Shown here in pieces: positions 52,019 to 60,125 of a stretch of 64,000 bases of DNA. The notes under the pieces were generated by a model. It saw only the letters and a program-made list of their open reading frames with translations. It did not search any database and was not told where the DNA came from. The stretch spans positions 4,943,265 to 5,007,264 of the forward strand of contig NZ_KB900388.1 of NCBI RefSeq assembly GCF_000378825.1, read 5' to 3'. Every line of letters starts with the position of its first letter. Within the stretch, counting starts at the first letter, position 1. The translations under genes were made by a program, and so were the position numbers. Origin of the DNA: Salinispora vitiensis. Its GTDB lineage: Bacteria; Actinomycetota; Actinomycetes; Mycobacteriales; Micromonosporaceae.

Positions 52019-52947
52019 CTCGGCTCCCCGGTCGACGGCTTGGCCGGCACCTGGTCCCCGGCGGGTTCCCGAGGGCCGGCCGGGGCGCCCAGGCAGCGGG
52101 CGATGTCCGAGTGCAGGGCGGTACGCAGCTGTTCGAGGTCCTGGTGTGCGCCGGCGGCGATGTCGTAGCCGCGTTGGAGCCGGGGATCAGCCAGGATGCA
52201 CCAGTGCAGCCCGAACTCCTCGGCCTGCTGTGGCGAACAGAGCAGCAGGTCAGGCGAGCTGAGGGCGTGGGCGGCGGCATCGACCAGGGATGGCGTGACC
52301 GCCACCTGGGTCGGTGCCAGACCGACGGCCTGGCCGGTACGGGTCAGCGGGTCCCGCAGGTGCGCGACGTCGTCCTCGGGTTGGATGAGGATCCGTCGTC
52401 GCGCCGCAGCGCCGGTTCGGCCGGCGCGCAGGGTCTCCAGGAACACCATCCGGGTGGGGAAGGCGGTCCGGGAGGCCAGCCCGAGCGGCACCCGCCACAC
52501 CGCCGCCTCGGCCGGCACGGCGACGATCCCGGCGCTGACCTCCAAGGTCCGGCAGAGCTGTTCGCGCCCTGCTGGGTCGGCCGGCCGTACCTCCAGCTGG
52601 GTCCGTTGCCGCCGCCCGGCGGCCACCAGGGCGGCTAGGCGGTGCGGTGGGCAACTGTCGGGTACGGCGAGTCGCAGTGGGCGCAACCGAGCCTGCTCGG
52701 CGTCCTCGGTCATCGCGTCGGCGAGGTCGACCAGGCGGCGTGCCGTGCGCAGCATGTCCTGCCCGAACGGCGTCAACCGGACCGCCCGGGACGACCGGTC
52801 GAAGAGCCGGGCACCGAAGTGCTCCTCCAGGGCGGCGATGCGCCGGCTGGCCACCGACTGGGGAATTCCCGCCGCGGCGGCACCGGAGGTGAAGCTGCCG
52901 TGGCCGCTGACGGCCACGAAGGCCCGGCAGGCCGCCACCACATCCAC
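52015..52947 (-). CDS. LysR-family transcriptional regulator
   Basis: A 310-residue regulator with an N-terminal winged HTH (about 1-62; RAFVAVSGHGSFTSGAAAAG, then SVASRRIAALEEHFGARLF) and a C-terminal effector domain (about 88-280). It starts a two-gene operon; the serine hydrolase start overlaps its stop by 4 bp (ATGA). The usual AmpR layout is divergent, so control of the hydrolase from within one transcript is unusual. The inducer may be a cell-wall fragment or the hydrolase substrate, which is inference. The divergent sulfurtransferase gene is 40 bp away and may be a target. Confidence 0.87.
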   Translation of the reverse strand: MDVVAACRAFVAVSGHGSFTSGAAAAGIPQSVASRRIAALEEHFGARLFDRSSRAVRLTPFGQDMLRTARRLVDLADAMTEDAEQARLRPLRLAVPDSCPPHRLAALVAAGRRQRTQLEVRPADPAGREQLCRTLEVSAGIVAVPAEAAVWRVPLGLASRTAFPTRMVFLETLRAGRTGAAARRRILIQPEDDVAHLRDPLTRTGQAVGLAPTQVAVTPSLVDAAAHALSSPDLLLCSPQQAEEFGLHWCILADPRLQRGYDIAAGAHQDLEQLRTALHSDIARCLGAPAGPREPAGDQVPAKPSTGEPR

Positions 52948-52987
52948 CCGCCGATTCTATGCATGTGGATGGTGTTGACTGGGCGTC

Positions 52988-53854
52988 ATGTCCGGTACCG
53001 AAAACCTGCTGGTCGAGGTAGACCAGCTCGCCGCCGAGATGCGCGGTGACGACCCGCCGACCCTGCTCGACGTCCGCTGGCGCCTGACCGGCCCACCCGG
53101 GCGCGCCGACTACGCCGCCGGGCACCTGCCCGGGGCGGTCTTCGTCGACCTGGACACCGAACTGTGCGGCCCGCCCGGCGCCGCCGGCCGGCACCCGCTA
53201 CCCGAACCCGCCGCCCTCCAGGCCGCGCTGCGGGCCGCCGGCGTCCGGACCGGGCACCCGGTCGTGGTCTACGACGGTGGGGACGGCATGGCCGCCGCCC
53301 GCGCCTGGTGGACGCTGCGCTGGGCCGGTCACCGGTCCGTACGCCTGCTGCACGGCGGCCACCCCGCCTGGGTGGCGGCGGGGCTGCCCACCTCCACGGA
53401 GACACCCACCCCGAGCCCCGGCGACGTTGCGGTGCACCCCGGCGCGCTGCCGGTGCTGGTCGCGGCCGAGGCCGCCCGGCTGGCCGCGGCCGAGACGGGG
53501 ACGCTGGTGGACGTCCGCGCCGCACCGCGCTACCGGGGGGAGACCGAGCCGGTCGATCCGGTTGCCGGGCACGTGCCGGGTGCGGTCAACCTGCCGGCAC
53601 CGGAGTACGTGACCGAGGGCCGTTTCCCGGCGGCCGACGTGCTGCGGGAGCGGTTCGCCGCCGCCGGAGTGGACACCGCCGAGCCGGTCGGCGTCTACTG
53701 TGGCTCCGGCGTTACCGCCGCGCAGGCGGCTTTCGCCCTGCACCTTGCCGGTCGCCCGGATGTCGCCCTCTACGTCGGGTCCTGGAGCAACTGGGTCGCC
53801 GACCCGTCCCGTCCCGTCGCGGTCGGGCAGGAACCCGGAACCACCCCGGCCTGA
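52988..53854 (+). CDS. two-domain sulfurtransferase (rhodanese)
   Basis: A 288-residue thiosulfate/3-mercaptopyruvate sulfurtransferase with two rhodanese domains (about 5-135 and 155-280). The active-site Cys is C238 in the loop YCGSGVTA. The first domain has D96 (VVYDGGDG) at the corresponding position and is structural, as in other family members. The CGSGVTA loop is of the 3-mercaptopyruvate type. It transfers sulfur to cyanide or thiols and probably helps sulfur metabolism or detoxification. ATG 52988 is 40 bp from the divergent LysR start. Confidence 0.88.
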   Translation: MSGTENLLVEVDQLAAEMRGDDPPTLLDVRWRLTGPPGRADYAAGHLPGAVFVDLDTELCGPPGAAGRHPLPEPAALQAALRAAGVRTGHPVVVYDGGDGMAAARAWWTLRWAGHRSVRLLHGGHPAWVAAGLPTSTETPTPSPGDVAVHPGALPVLVAAEAARLAAAETGTLVDVRAAPRYRGETEPVDPVAGHVPGAVNLPAPEYVTEGRFPAADVLRERFAAAGVDTAEPVGVYCGSGVTAAQAAFALHLAGRPDVALYVGSWSNWVADPSRPVAVGQEPGTTPA

Positions 53855-54001
53855 CCGCGGTCCCCAAGGCGCCGGCGCGGCGACCCAGGTCGCGGCTGGC
53901 CGCTCACATTTTTCGGGTACTGGCTGCCCATGCCGCGCGACACCGGCGGCGTGGGCAGCGCGTACGACGGGCCGGCGGAGTCCCCGTGCGACGATAGGCC
54001 C

Positions 54002-55183
54002 ATGTCGGACGACACAGTGGTGGTGTGGGACGAGACGCTGCTCTCCTACGACCTCGGCGACCACCCCCTCGACCCGGTACGGGTCGAGCTGACCGTCGCG
54101 CTCGCCCGAGAGCTGGGTGTGCTCGGGCGTCCCGGGGTACGGCTGGTCGAGCCGAAGCCCGCCGACGACGAACTGCTGACCCGGGTGCACGACCCGGCCT
54201 ACCTGGCAGCCGTGCGAGCTGCCCCGCAGGATCCGCTCGGCACCGGGTTCGGGCTGGGCACCCCGGATAATCCGGTCTTTGCGCAGATGCACGAGGCCAG
54301 CGCGTTGGTCACCGGGGCCACCGTCGCGGCGGCAGAGGCGGTCTGGCGGGGCACAGCGCGTCGGGCGGTCAACGTGGCGGGCGGGCTGCACCACGCGATG
54401 CCCGACCGCGCCGCCGGCTTCTGCGTCTACAACGATCCCGCCGTGGCCATCGCCCACCTGCTCGACCTAGGCGCGCGCCGGATCGCCTACGTCGATGTGG
54501 ACGTGCACCACGGCGACGGGGTGCAACAGGTCTTCTGGGACGACCCCCGGGTGCTCACGGTGAGCCTGCACGAGACTCCACTCGCGCTCTTCCCGGGCAC
54601 CGGGTTTCCCGACGAGACCGGCGGTGCGCAGGCCCAGGGCACCGCGGTCAACGTGCCGCTGCCACCGGGGGTCGAGGACGCCGGCTGGCAGCGGGCGTTC
54701 CACGCGATCGTGCCGTCGGTGCTGCGCGCGTTCCAGCCGGAGATCCTGGTCACCCAGTGCGGCGCGGACGCGCACCGGCTCGACCCCCTGGCTGACCTGC
54801 GCCTGTCGGTGGACGGGCAGCGTGCCACCTACCTCGCTTTACGGGCGCTCGCCGACGAGCTCTGCGCGGGCCGCTGGGTCGCCACCGGTGGCGGGGGATA
54901 CGCGTTGGTCGAGGTCGTGCCCCGGGCCTGGACCCACCTGCTCGCGGTGGCCACCGGTGAACCGCTCGCGCCGGCGACCCTCTGTCCGCCCGCCTGGCGT
55001 GAGCTCGCTCAGGTCCGCCGTCCGGGGCAGGAGGTGCCGTTGCGGATGACCGACGACGTCAACCCGTCGTACGAGTCGTGGCAGCCCTCCGGGGAGCCGA
55101 ACTCGGTGGACCGGGCCATCGTGGCCGCCCGCAAGGCGGTGTTCCCGCTGCTCGGGCTCGACCCGTACGACCCGCGCGACTAG
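54002..55183 (+). CDS. acuC: AcuC-type lysine deacetylase (HDAC fold)
   Basis: Zn-dependent deacetylase of 393 residues, similar to AcuC, which deacetylates acetyl-CoA synthetase in Bacillus. Catalytic features are present: H130-H131 (GLHHAMPDRAAGFCVYND), the Zn-binding D167 and H169 in DVDVHHGDGVQQVFW, a later metal Asp in CGADAHRLDPLADLRLS and the Gly-rich GGGGYALV. ATG 54002 has weak upstream purines but a GACGAT -10-like hexamer ends 6 bases before it, suggesting a leaderless start. The Pat-like acetyltransferase gene follows, so the two probably set protein acetylation together. Confidence 0.9.
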   Translation: MSDDTVVVWDETLLSYDLGDHPLDPVRVELTVALARELGVLGRPGVRLVEPKPADDELLTRVHDPAYLAAVRAAPQDPLGTGFGLGTPDNPVFAQMHEASALVTGATVAAAEAVWRGTARRAVNVAGGLHHAMPDRAAGFCVYNDPAVAIAHLLDLGARRIAYVDVDVHHGDGVQQVFWDDPRVLTVSLHETPLALFPGTGFPDETGGAQAQGTAVNVPLPPGVEDAGWQRAFHAIVPSVLRAFQPEILVTQCGADAHRLDPLADLRLSVDGQRATYLALRALADELCAGRWVATGGGGYALVEVVPRAWTHLLAVATGEPLAPATLCPPAWRELAQVRRPGQEVPLRMTDDVNPSYESWQPSGEPNSVDRAIVAARKAVFPLLGLDPYDPRD

Positions 55184-55263
55184 GGCCCGTGTCGAGTCAC
55201 CCGCCGGTCGCGCCGACCTTCGACGACACCGGAGCGAACGTGGCCGGGAGGAAGGACGCTCGC

Positions 55264-57831
55264 GTGACCACAGGTGACGTGAAAACAGGTGAACAGCCGG
55301 CGGACGTGCTGCTCAGCGACGGCACCACCGTCCAGCTGCGGCCGATCCGGCCAGCGGACGCACCGGGCATCGTCGCCATGCACTCGCGTTTCTCCGAGCG
55401 CACCCGCTACCTGCGCTACTTCTCGCCGTACCCCCGGATTCCCGAGCGCGACCTGCGGCGGTTCGTCAACGTCGACCACCACGACCGGGAGGCGTTCGTC
55501 GTGCTGGTCAGCGACCAGATCGTCGCGGTCGGCCGGTACGAGCGGCTGGGGCCAGCCGCCACCGAAGCCGAGGTCGCCTTCGTGGTCGAGGACGCCTACC
55601 AGGGCCGGGGCATCGGATCGGTGCTGTTGGAGCACCTCGCCGACGCGGCCCGGCGGGTCGGCATCCCGACCTTCGTGGCGGAGGTGCTGCCGGCCAACAA
55701 CGCGATGCTCCGGGTCTTCGCCGACTTCGGCTATCAGGTGCGGCGTCAGTTCGCCGACGGCGTCGTGCACCTGAGCTTCCCGATCGCGCCGACCGAGGCG
55801 ACCCTTGAGGTGCAGCGGGGCCGCGAGCACCGTACCGAGGCCCGGTCGGTCGCCCGGCTGCTCGCACCCCGGGGAATCGCCTGCTACGGCGCCAGCGCCA
55901 CCGGGCAGGGAGTCGGGGCGGCGGTCCTCGGGCACCTGCGCGACTACGGGTTCACCGGTGCGGTGGTGCCGGTGCATCCGAGCGCGCGAATGGTGGCCGG
56001 GCTCCCCGCATACCCGTCGGCCGCCGAGGCAGGCCTGCCGATCGACCTGGCGGTGGTGGCGGTGCCGCCGGCGGCGGTGGAGACGGTCGTCGCCGATGCG
56101 GCCGCCGCTGGAGCGCACGGCCTAGTCGTGATCAGCGCGGGTTTCGCCGAGGCCGGTGCGGACGGCGCGGTCGCCCAGCGCCGGCTGGTTCGGGCGGCGC
56201 ACGCGGTGGGCATGCGGATCATCGGCCCGAACTGCTTGGGGATGGCGAACACCAGCGCCGAGGTACGCCTGAACGCCACGCTGGCCCCGCGGTTGCCGGT
56301 CCCCGGTCGAGTTGGGCTGTTCAGCCAGTCCGGTGCGTTCGGAGTGGCGCTGCTGGCCGAGGTGGAGCGGCGGGGACTGGGGCTGTCCAGCTTCGTGTCG
56401 GCCGGGAACCGGGCCGACGTCTCCGGCAACGACCTGTTGCAGTACTGGCAGGACGACCCGAACACCGATGTGATCCTGCTGTACCTGGAGACCTTCGGTA
56501 ATCCCCGCAAGTTCGCCCGACTGGCCCGGGGGATCGGACGGGAGAAACCGATCGTCGCGCTGGCGCCGTCGACCCACGTATCCGGCCCCGCCGCGCCGGG
56601 TCCGGACGAGGCCGCGGTCAGCGCTCTCTTCGCCCAGTCCGGGGTGATCCGGGTGGCCACCGTCGCCGAACTGCTCGATGTCGGCGTGCTGCTGGCCAAC
56701 CAGCCGCTGCCCGCCGGCGATCGGGTGGGGATCGTCGGTAACTCCTCGGCGTTGACCGGGTTGGCCGCCTCCGCCGCCACCGCCATGGGCCTCACCGTCG
56801 CCGACAGCTACCCGCGCGATGTCGGGCCAGACGCCGGGGCGGCCGACTTCGCCAGCGCCCTCGGCGCCGCCGTGGCCGACGACGGGGTGGACGCGTTGGT
56901 GGCGGTCTTCGCCCCGCCGCTGCCGGGTCAGCTGCCCGACACCGAGACTGACTTCACCTCGGCGCTGCCCGCGGTGCTTGCCGGCGGCAAGCCCACCGTG
57001 GCGACGTTCCTGGCCGGACGCGCCCCGTCCGGGGTGCCCGCGTACCCGAGCGTGGAGGAGGCGGTGCGTGCCCTGGGGCAGGTCACCGCGTACGCCGGGT
57101 GGCTACGTCGCCCCACCGGCACGCACCCGGAACTGGTGGACGTGGACCGGAACGCGGCCCAGGCGGCACTGCGGCCGGAGGCGTTCGACCCGGCCGGGCT
57201 ACTCGCGGCGTACGGAATCAACGTGGTCGATTCGGTGCTGGTGGCGTCGGAGCAGGAGGCCGTCGCGGCGGCGCGAAAGCTGGGATACCCGGTGGCGATC
57301 AAGGCCGCCGCCCCCGGTCTGCGGCACCGACTGGACCTTGGCGCGGTCCGCCTTGACCTGCCCGACAAGGCGCGGGTACGACGCGCGTACGCCAAAATGG
57401 CGGCGGAGTTTGGGGCGGACGTCCTGGTCCAGCCGATGGTTCCGCCCGGAGTGGCCTGTGTGGTGGAGCTGGTGGAGGACCCGGCGTTCGGGCCGGTGGT
57501 GGGCTTCGGTGTGGGGGGTGTCGCCACCGAGCTGCTCGGCGACCGGGCCTGGCGGGCGGTGCCGTTGACCGACCGCGACGCCGCGGAGTTGGTGGACGAG
57601 CCCCGCGCGGCCCCACTGCTGCGCGGCCATCGTGGAGCGGCGCCGGTGGACCGGAGCGCCCTGGCCCAGTTGCTACTGCGGGTCGGGCGGCTCGCCGACG
57701 AGCAGCCGCGGGCCCGCACCCTGACGCTGAACCCGGTGCTGGCCCGGCCGGACGGCCTGTCGGTGCTGCACGCCACCGTACGGCTCGGTTCCGCTACCGT
57801 TCGCCCCGACACCGGCCCCCGCCGGCTGTGA
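55264..57831 (+). CDS. Pat-like protein acetyltransferase: GNAT plus acyl-CoA-synthetase (ADP-forming) domains
   Basis: An 855-residue fusion. The N-terminal GNAT domain (about 15-170) has the acetyl-CoA loop YQGRGIGSVLLEHL, with R/QxxGxG at 113-118. It is followed by a CoA-binding domain (about 190-330; GASATGQGVGAAVLGHLRDY), a succinyl-CoA-ligase-like domain (GPNCLGMANT; LFSQSGAFG) and an ATP-grasp domain (about 640-840; GYPVAIKAAAPGLRHR). The SHTG segment that holds the phospho-histidine in ADP-forming acetyl-CoA synthetases is replaced by VSGP, so it probably no longer makes acetyl-CoA. This resembles Pat enzymes with N-terminal GNAT described in Streptomyces. GTG 55264 has GGAGGAAGGA upstream and is preferred to a GTG at 55189. 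Confidence 0.86.
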   Translation: MTTGDVKTGEQPADVLLSDGTTVQLRPIRPADAPGIVAMHSRFSERTRYLRYFSPYPRIPERDLRRFVNVDHHDREAFVVLVSDQIVAVGRYERLGPAATEAEVAFVVEDAYQGRGIGSVLLEHLADAARRVGIPTFVAEVLPANNAMLRVFADFGYQVRRQFADGVVHLSFPIAPTEATLEVQRGREHRTEARSVARLLAPRGIACYGASATGQGVGAAVLGHLRDYGFTGAVVPVHPSARMVAGLPAYPSAAEAGLPIDLAVVAVPPAAVETVVADAAAAGAHGLVVISAGFAEAGADGAVAQRRLVRAAHAVGMRIIGPNCLGMANTSAEVRLNATLAPRLPVPGRVGLFSQSGAFGVALLAEVERRGLGLSSFVSAGNRADVSGNDLLQYWQDDPNTDVILLYLETFGNPRKFARLARGIGREKPIVALAPSTHVSGPAAPGPDEAAVSALFAQSGVIRVATVAELLDVGVLLANQPLPAGDRVGIVGNSSALTGLAASAATAMGLTVADSYPRDVGPDAGAADFASALGAAVADDGVDALVAVFAPPLPGQLPDTETDFTSALPAVLAGGKPTVATFLAGRAPSGVPAYPSVEEAVRALGQVTAYAGWLRRPTGTHPELVDVDRNAAQAALRPEAFDPAGLLAAYGINVVDSVLVASEQEAVAAARKLGYPVAIKAAAPGLRHRLDLGAVRLDLPDKARVRRAYAKMAAEFGADVLVQPMVPPGVACVVELVEDPAFGPVVGFGVGGVATELLGDRAWRAVPLTDRDAAELVDEPRAAPLLRGHRGAAPVDRSALAQLLLRVGRLADEQPRARTLTLNPVLARPDGLSVLHATVRLGSATVRPDTGPRRL

Positions 57832-57881
57832 CGCGCCGCCGCGCGGCGTGGCCTTGACGCTTCCGGAGCTGGTCGCGCGGG

Positions 57882-58880
57882 TCAGCAGGCGTACGCCTCC
57901 AGGCGCTGGGCCCGCTCCGGGGAACGGAGCTTGTGCAGGGTCCCCTTCTCGATCTGGCGGATCCGCTCCCGGGAGAGGCCGAATTCCCGACCGACCTCGT
58001 CCAGGGTGCGCTGCCGCCCGTCGTCCAGCCCGAACCGGAGCCGGATCACCGCCTGCTCCCGCTGGGAGAGGGTGGCGAGCACCCCCCGCATCTCCTGGCG
58101 CAACTCGCCGCAGCTGGCGGCGTCCTCGGTCCTGGCCGTCGGGTCCACCGCGGCGACGAAGTCGCCGAGCGGGCTCTCGCCGTCCTCGCCGACGGTCTGG
58201 TCCAGGCTCACCGGCTCCCGGTCGTAGGAGATCAGCTCGATCACCTGGATCTCCGGGATGTCCAACGCCCGCGCCACCTCCGCGACCGTGGGTTCGCGAC
58301 CCAACGCGACCGACAGCTCGCGCCGGGTCCGCACCATGCGGTTGACCTGCTCGACCATGTGTACCGGGATGCGGATGGCGCGGGCCTGGTCGGCCATGGC
58401 GCGGGTGATGGCCTGGCGGATCCACCAGGTGGCGTAGGTGGAGAACTTGTAGCCCTTGGTGTAGTCGAACTTCTCGACGGCGCGGATCAGGCCGAGGTTG
58501 CCTTCCTGGATCAGGTCGAGGAAGGCCATCCCGCGGCCGGTGTAGCGCTTGGCGATGCTGACGACTAGGCGGAGGTTCGCCTCCAGCAGATGGTCCTTCG
58601 CCGCGCGCCCCTCGGCGGCGACGAGCTCCAGGTCAGCACGGAGTACGACGGAGACCGGTGTGCAGGTGGCCAGCTTGGTCGCGGCGAAGAGCCCGGCCTC
58701 GATCCGGCGGGACAGTTCGACCTCCTGGGCGGCGGTCAGCAGCTTCGTCCGACCGATTCCCTGAAGGTAGGCCCGGACCAGATCGGTGGAGACACCGCGT
58801 TCGTCAGTGGCATCCAGATCGGTGAGGGTGTCGGCGCCGCTGGTGGGGCGTATCCCGTGATCCATCATCTGCAGAGCCAT
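57882..58880 (-). CDS. RpoD-family (group 2) sigma factor
   Basis: A 332-residue sigma-70 factor of the HrdB/SigB-related type. Region 1.2 (DLVRAYLQGIGRTKLLTAAQ), region 2 (DLIQEGNLGLIRAVEKFDY; the -10 recognition helix YATWWIRQAI), region 3 (about 185-245) and region 4 (QREQAVIRLRFGLDDGRQRT, ERIRQIEKG for -35 binding) are complete, and region 1.1 is absent, as in non-primary sigmas. ATG 58880 has GGAG 8 bases upstream; a start at 58901 would add seven residues without one. It is convergent with the Pat-like gene. The conditions that activate it cannot be read from the sequence. Confidence 0.93.
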   Translation of the reverse strand: MALQMMDHGIRPTSGADTLTDLDATDERGVSTDLVRAYLQGIGRTKLLTAAQEVELSRRIEAGLFAATKLATCTPVSVVLRADLELVAAEGRAAKDHLLEANLRLVVSIAKRYTGRGMAFLDLIQEGNLGLIRAVEKFDYTKGYKFSTYATWWIRQAITRAMADQARAIRIPVHMVEQVNRMVRTRRELSVALGREPTVAEVARALDIPEIQVIELISYDREPVSLDQTVGEDGESPLGDFVAAVDPTARTEDAASCGELRQEMRGVLATLSQREQAVIRLRFGLDDGRQRTLDEVGREFGLSRERIRQIEKGTLHKLRSPERAQRLEAYAC

Positions 58881-59013
58881 CTTTCGTCTCCCCGTATCCA
58901 CGTCTGTGCCGTGAGCCGGCGCGTTCCGCCGGTTGACAATCAGCTTGGTGCGTGGGGCGTGAAACGGGGGTGAGGTGCGATCCCCGGCGGGGCCGGATCC
59001 GGAGTGCTCGTGG

Positions 59014-59988
59014 TCACACCCAACCTTCTCGGGCGGCGTACCAACCGAGCTGCATCCGGGACGCCGCCCCGGCGAGGTCCATCAGGTGGCGCAGCCGCCG
59101 CTGCAGGGTGCGCAGCGACAGACCGAGCTGGCTGGCCACGACCGGGTCGGTGAGCCCGGCCAGGAGCAGGGTCAGGATCTGGCGGTCCAGGTCGGTTGGG
59201 CCGTCGGCGTCGGAGTCTTCGCTCAACGTGCCGTCCACCGACAGGGTCAACGGGTGGGCACATCGCCACACGGCTTCGAACAGCGCGTCCATCGCGGCCA
59301 GCAGTCCGGTGCGATGTAGCAGCACCGCACCGGGCTCGCCCTCGGTTGTGGCGGTCAACGGGACCAGTGCCAGCGCGGCGTCAGCGATGATCAGCTTGAT
59401 CGGTAGTGCCTCCGTCACCCGGATCTGCACACCGTCGCGCAGGGACTCCAGGGTCTCCGCGACCACGCCGGGCTCGGCCAGCGCCGGGCGGTCGATCACC
59501 ACCCGGAACCGTACGCCCTGTCGTGCTGCCACCGACTCCACGGTGTTGGCACCCGGTGGTACCGCGACGAAGGGAGGGGTGACGAAGCTGCGAACCTCCC
59601 GCCGGGCGGCGTGTTGCACCTGGGCGAACCGGTGCCGGATGGCGTCAACCCCGGTGATCACCTCGATCAGTTCGCCGAGGGAGCGTTCCGCGCTCGCGCC
59701 GCGGTACTCCTCGGCGAGCGTGACGAGGGCCAACTCCGCGGCGCGCAGCGCGGACTGCTGCTCGCCGATCAGCGCCCCGAGCGCGACCGCGGGCGGTGCC
59801 ACTGAGAACGCTTCCTCCGATGCCTGCTTGGTCAGGCCGCGGTCGGTGAGGCGGGACAGCGCCGCCGCCACGCCCGAGACGGGCATCCGCAGGGCGTCGG
59901 CGAGCTCGACCGGTCCGGCCTGACCCTGCCGGACCAGCAGGCGGTAGATCGCCTCGTCGTCGGGGCTGAATCCCAACACGCCCAGCAT
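59014..59988 (-). CDS. TrmB-like/LuxR-type transcriptional regulator
   Basis: A 324-residue regulator with an N-terminal TrmB-like winged helix (about 5-75: GFSPDDEAIYRLLVRQGQAG, then PVSGVAAALSRLTDRGLTKQ), a central effector domain (about 100-250) and a C-terminal LuxR-type HTH (about 262-318: LDRQILTLLLAGLTDPVVAS, then LGLSLRTLQRRLRHLMDLAG). ATG 59988 was chosen because upstream in-frame codons are polar and Arg/Pro-rich. It follows the subtilase on the same strand after 137 bp. This type of regulator often sits beside secreted subtilases in actinomycetes, so it may control the protease, which is inference. Confidence 0.82.
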   Translation of the reverse strand: MLGVLGFSPDDEAIYRLLVRQGQAGPVELADALRMPVSGVAAALSRLTDRGLTKQASEEAFSVAPPAVALGALIGEQQSALRAAELALVTLAEEYRGASAERSLGELIEVITGVDAIRHRFAQVQHAARREVRSFVTPPFVAVPPGANTVESVAARQGVRFRVVIDRPALAEPGVVAETLESLRDGVQIRVTEALPIKLIIADAALALVPLTATTEGEPGAVLLHRTGLLAAMDALFEAVWRCAHPLTLSVDGTLSEDSDADGPTDLDRQILTLLLAGLTDPVVASQLGLSLRTLQRRLRHLMDLAGAASRMQLGWYAAREGWV

Positions 59989-60125
59989 GAGTGGCTTCCT
60001 CCCTCGGCCCGCTGCGGCATGGCGGGCATGCGCCACCCGGATCCACCTGGAACGGTCGTCCGCGCTGGCCGGAGGCCCCGGCGGGGTCCCCGGACGATAC
60101 CGGTCCGGGGGCCCCACCGGCCACC

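Noticed and set aside
57832..57881. Terminator hairpin between the Pat-like and sigma-factor genes
   Set aside because: GC-rich palindromic bases are present, but the pairing is short and ambiguous, so it is not listed as a terminator.
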